In this document: positions 26,101 through 34,100 of the stretch, one piece after another | How positions within the stretch are numbered: position 1 is the stretch's first letter | How the letters are laid out: the number at the start of each line of letters is the position of its first letter | Assembly (NCBI RefSeq): GCF_000478275.1 | Contig: NZ_ASJB01000080.1 | Coordinates: 62,001 to 126,000, forward strand | DNA from: Amycolatopsis orientalis DSM 40040 = KCTC 9412 | GTDB taxonomy: Bacteria > Actinomycetota > Actinomycetes > Mycobacteriales > Pseudonocardiaceae | DNA length: 64,000 nucleotides | Reading direction: 5' to 3' | Notes under the pieces: generated by a model | Database searches by the model: none | What the model saw: the letters and a program-made list of their open reading frames with translations, nothing else | What the model was told of the DNA's origin: nothing | Translations under genes and position numbers: made by a program

Positions 26101-27568
26101 CCCCCTTGAACAAGGCGGCCACACCAGCCACGTGAGCCGCGGCCGCGGACGTGCCGGTGAAAAGGTCAGGCGCAGAGGCGGACGTCGAAACACTGGCGAA
26201 CCCGGTGATGTCAGGCTTGGTCCGGCCGTCGACGGTCGGGCCGTGGCTGCTGTACGGCTCGAGCTGCCCCGACGCGGGTTTGGTCGCGCCTGTCGCCAGG
26301 ACGTACGGCGAGCTGGCGGGTTCGGCGATGCTCCCCGCGGGAGTCGACCACTGGAAACCGCCGGTCTTTCCCAGCTTGGTCAGATAGAGGTCGAACTTCG
26401 TCGTGAAGGGGGCGTTGTTGTTCTTGACCCAGGCGTAATAGGTGCCACCGGAGCCGGAGTCGTTGGTGAAGGTCGCCTCTTCGACCGGAGCACCGCCGCC
26501 GGCGGTGTCACGCTGGGCGAGGGTCGACCGAGCCACCACATGCGGATCGTTCGGTCCGGTCGGGGCAGCAGCTTGGTCGGTGATGTAGAGATCGAGGTCC
26601 TTCGTGGTGACCGGCCAGGCGTCCCAGCGCAGAGTCACCGTCGCCGGCTGCCCCGCACCGACCGAGAAGCTGTTGACCTCCGAAGCACCATTGAATTCGA
26701 CCCAGGTGGACGCACCGGTGCGGTCCGCCGCCTGGCCGGCGAAATGCCGCTCGCCGTAGTTGCCCGCCGCCGCCGACCACAGGATCCCGGCTTGGCGAGA
26801 GCGCTGAACGACCTGGGCGGGGCTGTTGACGTCCGGCCCCGTTCCGTCGCCACGCCCGGCTCCCGGTACGGCGATCGCGGCGCTGATGATCTGCACGCCC
26901 TGCTGCTGCAGCCAATCCGCCGCAGGCGCGAAGCCCATGTCGTCCTCGACACACGCGAGATAGAGCTGCGCGGCGGGCGCCATGTCATGGACGATCTCCG
27001 CGACGTTCACCCCGTGCGGATCGTCGATCGTGGCGTCGAGACAGTTCGAACCGTTGGTGACGAGCTGGGTTCCGCTCGGAAGCTCACCTGCCGCCTGTGC
27101 GGCGGCAAGGCCAGCGAAGCCGACATCCAGGATGCCGATCTTCACCCCGGCGCCCTTGTTGTTCGTGTCGATCCATGCCTGAGCCCCGGAAACCCCGACG
27201 CCTTCGGAAGTCACACTCGACGGGAGCACCCTGGTCGGCCGCTTCACTTCGCGGACTCCTGGCTGCTTCGCAAGTTCATCGACCTTGTCCTCGGCCACCG
27301 CCGCCCTGACCCGTCCCGGCTGCGCGGCGGAAACCGTCCCGCCGACCGCCTTGACGGCATTCCGGAGGTCGGGCTCGTTCTGACCGTGAACGTAGAGGAG
27401 CACGTGGCCGTTCTGATCCTTGGCCACTCGCTCCTTGGGTCTCTGCCCGGCCACCGATTCCGCGACCGGCGCGTCGCCTGGTGGCGCCGCGTCGGCCGGC
27501 AACGTGAAGCCACTCACCGCCAAGGACATGGTGGCGGCTACGAGGGCCGCACGTCGCAATGTCTTCAT
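23141..27568 (-). CDS. Secreted subtilisin-like protease with DUF1080-like and ricin-type lectin domains
   Basis: 1475 aa. Signal peptide 1-28, then a propeptide-like region to about 115. The S8 catalytic domain has Asp148 (ILDVGF), His185 (DPHGVNVAEIV), an oxyanion Asn in AAAGN and Ser near 473 (GTSAAAAHVAG). Three beta-rich repeats follow, each with an R-(I/L/V)-(L/I)-DT opening. A concanavalin-like DUF1080-type domain comes next. The C-terminal about 430 residues hold about nine Q-x-W lectin repeats, enough for three ricin-type beta-trefoils. It is probably an exported protease that binds sugar polymers. ATG with GGAAGG upstream, only 24 bp after the SUKH gene, so it may be part of the RHS toxin operon. 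Confidence 0.9.
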   Translation of the reverse strand: MKTLRRAALVAATMSLAVSGFTLPADAAPPGDAPVAESVAGQRPKERVAKDQNGHVLLYVHGQNEPDLRNAVKAVGGTVSAAQPGRVRAAVAEDKVDELAKQPGVREVKRPTRVLPSSVTSEGVGVSGAQAWIDTNNKGAGVKIGILDVGFAGLAAAQAAGELPSGTQLVTNGSNCLDATIDDPHGVNVAEIVHDMAPAAQLYLACVEDDMGFAPAADWLQQQGVQIISAAIAVPGAGRGDGTGPDVNSPAQVVQRSRQAGILWSAAAGNYGERHFAGQAADRTGASTWVEFNGASEVNSFSVGAGQPATVTLRWDAWPVTTKDLDLYITDQAAAPTGPNDPHVVARSTLAQRDTAGGGAPVEEATFTNDSGSGGTYYAWVKNNNAPFTTKFDLYLTKLGKTGGFQWSTPAGSIAEPASSPYVLATGATKPASGQLEPYSSHGPTVDGRTKPDITGFASVSTSASAPDLFTGTSAAAAHVAGVAALFKGANAQLDAAQLEYLLKSRAKAVSGGAPNDWGVGVLWAGSPGSAIAAQPGGYTALTNPTRILDTNTAVGGHQRRFTAGETFALTVPGAPTNATAVVLTVTAGLADGPTELRFTAGNPGAAQPIRFPVQTSRQTTLTVIVPLGGDGAVRIHNTVGTPGMTVDLAGYFSPDGVGTYTAKPGGARLLDTKNLASVKNTPLGAGEEIAVQVRGVSGVPANATTAVVNLTAGQSTAGTFISAYPQTYTPDTSSVFMNVGQRRSNIAFVRIGDDGKIRLRNSAGLTHLAVDLLGWFAPGNGALFVPSLGTSRVIDTGTGTGVPMGTLKRGATVTAQVAGTAGVPLGATGVVVTGSAADKVINTGVSFFAPETGFANAPALQVDQGKMAPATALVPLGPSGKLSASNTEGEAELTADVTGYFVGGPAAGPAGNCVNANLEPGFSSLMDGRAESSLARWGPALATQDGCEFGTLAGTAGPWNPSNLFDNDYTLKVDWKATGANSQSAVHVGLPRGPGPAAAQIAIGGASAAPTDATGAIKGIKAPIATAAKPVGEWNTFEITVAGPKVTVLLNGTKVNEYTAPTMFNRRSYVQLSGHGTGDQVKYRNLRTRSNRVSMSGPVTGVGGACLDLSGGVPTNTTVQMWTCTSSVAQQWTAGDTALHVLGQCLDVQNGATAAGSRVVAVGCAGSLTQEWQIFDDGRIFNLGSGRCLSAAGATDGAIVTIQDCNGQAQQIWKIAERAAPAGQLTDGFGSCLNVSGRVVANGATIGTTGCIASLSDTWTLSKDGSIRALGRCLDVKNGAVADGTAVWSYLCTGDAAQFWQLRPDGSVINPKSGKCLDSTQGATSVTIQTCTGSQFQTWTVVRSFPHKGRLAGVSGKCADVYYNNDANGTAINLYTCSGSTAQQVLVQNDGTIRMKSRCMDVTNGATANDTPVQLWDCNFGPAQRWFQRPDGMIENTGSGRCLGTLSGGDAEGTRLVIYDCQGVANQRWGIDFE

Positions 27569-27592
27569 TTTTCCTTCCGATTATCCAACGAA

Positions 27593-28171
27593 TCAATTAG
27601 GCAGCAACGGCTCGGGTGCGACAACATAAGATCGCTCCGATTCCGGCCAGTCCGTGTACAAAATGTCCGAAACAAGAGCACCAGTCAGCAAGTCTAAAAG
27701 AAACTCAGCAGAGGTTCCCTGATACTCACCCCACCCATCGCCAGTATTATCCATGAATACAATAGGCCATTGATCAGCGACTTGCCTCTCAACGGGTCGC
27801 CAGAAATACGTATGCTCATCTCCCTCAGCCCAGGGAATCAACCCACCAGGCTCAGGAAAAAAGAGGTGTGGATAATCCTCAGGAAGCTTCGGCCTCACCC
27901 CCATAAAATAGGCACCCTTCGATTTCAGCTTCCACTTATATGCCTCCAGCCACCGACGACTCTGCGCCGGCGACCAAATATAAATGTATTCAGACATAAC
28001 CCCAGACGGGAAAACTCTCAAGAAGTCCCTGTGAGAAGTCGGAAATTCAAAGCCCAATTCGGCCCACACTTCTTCCCAGGCAAGCTCTAGCCTTGCAGAT
28101 TCTTTCCAGCCCAGAAAATCGGCCAATTCTAGTTCAGCAGCTCGCACGTTGCCCGTCCCGACCTGGTTCAT
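27593..28171 (-). CDS. SUKH (SMI1/KNR4) family immunity protein
   Basis: About 192 aa, acidic. The segment LGFEFPTSHRDFLRVFPSG is the SUKH signature (P-x-x-Y/F-x-x-F-L). IPWAEGDEHTYFWRP, then WPIVFMDNTGDGWGEYQGTSAEFLLDLL complete the fold. SUKH proteins bind and neutralise nuclease and other polymorphic toxins. The gene overlaps the 3' end of the RHS nuclease toxin, the usual toxin-immunity order. Start is uncertain: ATG at 28171, or GTG at 28147, neither with a strong ribosome-binding site. Base composition is much more A+T-rich than the surroundings (a sampled line is about 45% G+C), a sign of transfer together with the toxin tip. Confidence 0.87.
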   Translation of the reverse strand: MNQVGTGNVRAAELELADFLGWKESARLELAWEEVWAELGFEFPTSHRDFLRVFPSGVMSEYIYIWSPAQSRRWLEAYKWKLKSKGAYFMGVRPKLPEDYPHLFFPEPGGLIPWAEGDEHTYFWRPVERQVADQWPIVFMDNTGDGWGEYQGTSAEFLLDLLTGALVSDILYTDWPESERSYVVAPEPLLPN

Positions 28172-31100
28172 TGTAGATAATGACATCACACTTGAAGCCT
28201 CCGTCCCCTTCGGCAACGGCATGCACCCCCCAGGGAACTGGAGACTTCCCGTCATAGAGCGGCGTTACTGAGTAGTAGACGCGCTGCCCACCCTCCACCG
28301 CATCTCGGACGCCAACCTCAACGGAATTGAGCATCTGAACGCTGTTATTAAAGGAATAAAGGGGGACGAGGTTTTTTACCTCATTGCTTCCATCAAACAT
28401 TCTAGCAATAAGATGACTCCGGTGCATGCCAGGCTCCCAGCCAAACGGCTTCTCCGGCTTTCCTTTGGACTTTTTCAATTCCGTCAAGCAAACAACCGCA
28501 CCCGTTGCCCGCAAACCTGTTGTGCCTTTGTAATAAGCCTCCTCCATTGGACCGTAGACCGGCAAATTCGGCTGAAGACCTTCTTCTTCGCATCGATCCT
28601 TGTGTTCCTTGTATTCCAGATCAACAGGCAGCGGGAGTGGAAGTGGATCAACCCTGGGAGCTGGAACTGGACCGTCGGTAATCCTGTTCGACCGATCAAA
28701 ATATTCCAGGGCTCGATTGGCAACTGTCGTTGCCTCAGTGAGCGCAGATACCGTATCGACAACCACAGCAACTGTCGCGCCCGCAGCCAGTTCGGCGGCC
28801 TTAGTCAGCGCCTTGGCGATCCATGGCGGCGGAGGCGGCGGTGCAGGCTTGACCGGCTTCGCCTTCCCCCCTGGTTTGAAGCCAGGCTTACCCGGTGTCC
28901 CCGTATATGTGGACGGCTTCGGACAGCCACCGACGCGCCATTTGCAATGACCGACTGGGACAGGTTCTTCGTTGCCGCCTTCCCATTCGTACCCCTGGGC
29001 GTACGCATGGAACCACTGCGGGCAAAGCTGTCCGTTGACGCGGATTTGATCTCCGCAGCCGCCTACCGTTTGACCACCCATGTTGCAGTAGAAGAAGGTG
29101 GCAGCGTCTCCGAATATGCTACCGCTTCTTGGCTTGCCCCTCGACGGTGCGGAAGGTCCGTTATCCGTGGCACCGTCACACCAGTTGACCCAGGGTCCGT
29201 GCCCACTCGGGTCGGAGGTCCCTACTGAGTCCCCGTTGCCATAGGTATAGCGGTTCGTCGCTGTTGAAGGATCGGGAGCAAGTTCCCAGTCATCCCGCGA
29301 AAGGAACCCACCGCGCTCCGGCGAGTACCACCGCGCGGTCATGTTGACGTCACCGGAATCAGGGCTGGTCCAGTCGCCCTGATACCCCAGATTCGAGGTG
29401 TCACCCGACGACGCGGTCACCACCCCGAACGGATCGAACGTCCGCTGGCCGTCGACGACAGCGCCGAGGTAGCGCCCGACAACGTCCCCGTGCCGATCGG
29501 CGTAGAGCAGCTTCCCGCCGGCACCGGCCTTGTCACTCAGCGCGGCGCCGTCGGGGAGCCTGGACACGGTACGCATGCCGTCGGTGACGGTCTCGTTCGA
29601 CATACCGTCGTAGCTCAGGGCGACGTTGTTGCGAGTGTGGACGCGGTCCTTGCTGTCGTACTGGTAGTTCGTCGGGCCTCGGGTGACCAGTCGATCGAAG
29701 GCGTCGAAACCGCTCGTCGTCGTGGTACTTCCACGAGTGACCGCGGAAACAGTGCCGCGCTTCGTGTAGGTGTACGCGGCACCTCCACCCGAGAGGAGCT
29801 GATTTCGCTCGTTGTAGGTGTAAGCCGCGCCATTGACCGATGACCGGTTACCCGCGTCGTCCCAGCCATAGGTCGTCTGCTGGGTCCCTGCGGTCCACGA
29901 GGTCAGACGGCCGACCCCGTCGTATCCGTAGGCATTCGTGGCAGGTGCACCGGGACGCGTTGAGGTCTTCGAGGTGACCTTGTCGTCCTTGTCGTACCCA
30001 TAGCTGTCACCGAACAAAACCCGCGTACTGGTGTCGGTCAGCTGCGTCAGGTTGTCCGACGCCAACCTGCCGAGCTTGTCATAGCCGATGTTGCGAGCGA
30101 CCCGCCCGGACAGCGCCCGATCCTTCGTCAGCGAGAGACGCCCGGCGTTGTCGTACCGGTAGTCCATCGTCCGGCCGGTGAGTGGGTCCGCGGCCGAGTA
30201 AAGCCGCCCGGCGGCGTCATAGGTGAACGTCGCGGTTCCGGCCGCATCGGCGCGCGTCGCGAGGGTCCCGTCGCCGTTGTAGGTGTACACGCTGGACCCC
30301 ATGGGTCCCTGAGAGGTGCGCAGGTTCCCGCGATCGTCGTAGCGGTAGTGCGTATCGCCACCGGGGCTGCCGACCTTCGTGACGCGTCCCGCCAGGTCGT
30401 AACCGAACGTGCGATCCGTGGTCGCCTGTTCCGCGCCCGCACCACGCTCGACGGTCAATCGGTCCTGTTCGTCGTACTCACGAGTGCGGGTGACACCTCC
30501 CGGAGCGACCAGTTTCGTCGCCCGTCCGACGGCGTCGTACGACGTGGTCCAGGAACGGTCGGCGGACGCGGTGGCTCCCGCGACAGCGGGTTCGATCACC
30601 GATTCCGGCAGTCCCCAGGGGGTGTAGGTGTACTCCGTCGCGTTGCCCTTGCCGTCGACGAAGTGGCTGCGGCTGCCCAACCGGTCGTAACCGGTCCAAG
30701 TCGTGATGGACTTCGTAGCGTCGACCTTCTCGACCTGTTTGACGAGCCGGTTGAGGAAGTCATAGCCGTAATCGACGATCCGGCCTTCCGGAGAGACCGA
30801 CTGCAGCACGTTCCCGTTGCCGTCATAGCTGGAAGACGACGAACGCTGCTGCTGGCCGTCGACGATCTGCGCGGTTCCGGTCAGCCGGCCCGCCAGGTCG
30901 TAGGTTCTCGTACTGACCAGACCGGTCGGGTCGGTGACACTGTTCTGCCGACCCGAGTTGTCGTAGCCGTACGTCACCGTACGGTTGGTCGCGTCGGTTT
31001 CGCTGATCAGGTCGTTCGCACCGTTGTAAGCCTTTGTACTGACGAAACCTTGCGGTGTGGTCTGTGAAGTGATGTTCCCGGCATCGTCGTATCCGGTCCG

Positions 31101-34100
31101 AGTCGTGTAGAAGACGTTCTGGCCGCCATAACGTTCGACCTGCGTCGCCGTGATCAGGCGACCAAGCTCATCGTAGGTGAACTCCTCGCGGGCACCGGTC
31201 GCGTCGGTGGTGCTGAGTAGTTCGCCATTCCCGTTATAGGAGGACTTCAGAACCGACGGCGTGTCGCCGACCTGTGGCAACGTCGAGGTGAGCAGGTGGC
31301 CGTAGGGGTCGAAAGTGTTCGTGGTGGTGCGGTTCAAATGGTCGGTGACCGTGAGCGCGTTGCCCCCGCGGTCATAGACCGTCCGAGTCACCGGAACGAT
31401 CGGCTGACCGCCCGGCGGCGTGTAGGCGGGGAGCACACCGGCGGTCGCCCTGCCCATGTTGTCCCGCTCGGTGGTGGTGACGTTCCCAGCACTGTCCTTG
31501 GACTGGGTGACCTCGCCGAACGTGTTGTACCCCAAGGACTCGGTCAGTTCCACGTTCGCGGTCTTCTGGCCGCCGACCCACACGTCCACGGCCGGTTTGA
31601 TCGTCGAAACAGGTTGGCCGGTCGCGTCGTAGGTGTAGCGGGTCTCGACCTGCCGCCGGTCGGTGCTCGCCACCGCCAGCCCACGTTCGTCATAGGTCGT
31701 GGTGGACGAAAGAACCAGCCCGTTCGACGCTGTCGTGTCCTGCCTGCGGACACTGCCGTTGGGCGCGTAGGTGAAATCGGTCGTCTCGACGCGAGCGGGA
31801 TCGGCCGCACCGGTCGAGGAGGCGCGAGTGGGATTGCCCGCGCCGTCTCGAACGAACGTCGTCTTCCTCTTGACCCCGTCAGGGTCCACAGTGGACTCGA
31901 CAACGAACCCGGCGGCGTCGTACGCCGTCGTCTTCTTGCGGTTCCCCGCGGTGACCTGTTGGGTCAGGTTGCCGGCGGGGTCGTAGACGCGTTGTTCCAG
32001 CAGAACGTCCCGAGCCGGTCCGGACGGCGGCTGGTACCCCTCCAAGGTGGTGGTGGCGAGCAGGCCGTCGCCGTAGTAGCCGTACCGTGTGGCCCGGTTC
32101 ATCGCGTCCTGAACCCGCTCGAGTCGCCCGGTGGGGTCGTAGCTCCGGTTCTCGACCCGCAAGCTGCCCATACCCGAGGTGGCGGGATCGGCTCCGATGC
32201 CGGTGGCCACACGCGACAGCAGACGGCGCTCATCGTCGAACTGGTCGGTCCACTTCGTGCCGAGGACATCGGTGGTGACGACCTTGAGCAGGTCAGGCGA
32301 GCGCTCGTACTGGACCACCCCACCATCCGGGTAGTTGACGCTGACCCGCTGATCGAAGGCGTTGTAACCGAAGGTCGTCTTCCGAGCGAGGTCTCCGCCC
32401 GTCGCGTCGGAGACCGTTGCCTCGAGCAGGTTCCCGTTTCCGTCGTAGACGTTGCTGGTGACAGGAGTGTGCGTCACCCCGGTGATCGTGTTGGTCACCG
32501 CCGGGCCCGTGATCTTCGCGATCTCGGATTTCGGCGTGTACTCGAAGGTCCGGATCCCGAAAACGCCGCCGGCGGCGTTGCCCTCCTGCTGTGACAGACG
32601 CCTGCCTATGCCGTCGTACGCGTACGACGTGACCAGCCCCATCACGTCCTTGGTGAACGCCAAGTCCCCGTTTGCCCGAAACGCATTGCTCGCGACCTGG
32701 TTCCGCCGATCGGTGACCTGGATCAGCACACCGGCGGGCACCTTGCCACCGCCCTCGGCGGTTTCGGTGCCGTTGGCGTAGGTTCTCACCTCGGTCGGCG
32801 CGGCGATCTGCCCCGCCGGGATCGGGAACGTCGTCGTGGTGAGCCGACCGGCCGTGTCATAGGCATACGACGTCCGGTACCGGGTGTCGGTGGCACTCGA
32901 CGAGCGAGCATCGGAACTGGTGGCGAGCTTGTCACGCCTCGGATCAAGAGGGTCCGATGAAGTGACATACGTGAAGTAGGACGTGTTGCACGAACCCGCG
33001 GCCCGGCAGGTCTTTCGGCTCAACACGTTGCCGCGTTCGTCCGTGGTCTGCTCGACCCGGTTGTCGAGCTCGTCGACAGTCGCTTTCAGGAAACCCTTTT
33101 CGTTGTACTCCCAGTGCTTGTCGAATCCCTTGTGGACGATCGAAGTGAGGCGGCCCCCCTGATCCGCGTCGAACTTGTACGTCCACTCCGGGTAGGGACC
33201 GCGCAGCGTGACCGTGCGTTCCGCGTTGTTTCGCACCGGCAGGTCGAGCGTCCACTTACGACCGTCGTGATCAGTGAGCGACTTCGCCCGATCGGCTCGA
33301 TCGTCGTAACCGATCTCAGCGTAGACGCGACCGTCCTGCGGCAAGGTGATCTTCGTGAGTTGGTCGATCGTCCGTGCGGCACCGAAGTGCTGCGCGACAG
33401 CGAAGGGGCTCAAGGTGTGCTGGTAGAGCGCGACCTCGTCGATCGAGCCGTTGAAGTAGAAGTCACCGCCGTTCGTCGACGGGAAGTTCTTGCCGACCCC
33501 GCCGCCGACCACCAGTTTGCCCAGCGTTCCGTGATCGATCAGGCCGGTGATCGTTCCGATGGACGCGCCATCGAGGTACAGCGTCTGACGGTCGACTTCG
33601 GAAGTCAGCACCGCGTGATGCCATCCGTTGTCGTTGACCGGGTTCGTACTGATCACCTGGCTCGGCCCGGTCACATTACGGGCGGACAGTCCGCCGTAGA
33701 GGTGACCGTCGATGCCGACGTAGAGCAACGGACGCCATTTGGCGGGCGCAGTGGCGGGAAAGGCCTGATCGGCATAGCTGAGCAGGGTTCCGCTCGCTCC
33801 GGTCTTGAACCACAACTCGGCGGAGACCGACATGTTCTCCTTGAGCAGGTCGTCCGGCAAGGTCAGGTGACTGGCCATGCCGTCGAAGACCGCGGCCGTG
33901 TCGGTCGTACCGCCGAGTGCTCCTACCGCCCCGAAGCCGAGGCCGTTCTGCTTGCCCGCGTCCGCTCCGGGAGTGCGAGCCGCGGCGTTCGCCGTCGTCG
34001 GCCCGCTGTCCTCGTTGAGCCGCCAATACCCGCGCGGCCCGTCGTCCATGACCGAACTGCGGTAGTGCGAGCCGGCGAGACGCCCATAACTCGTGCAGTT

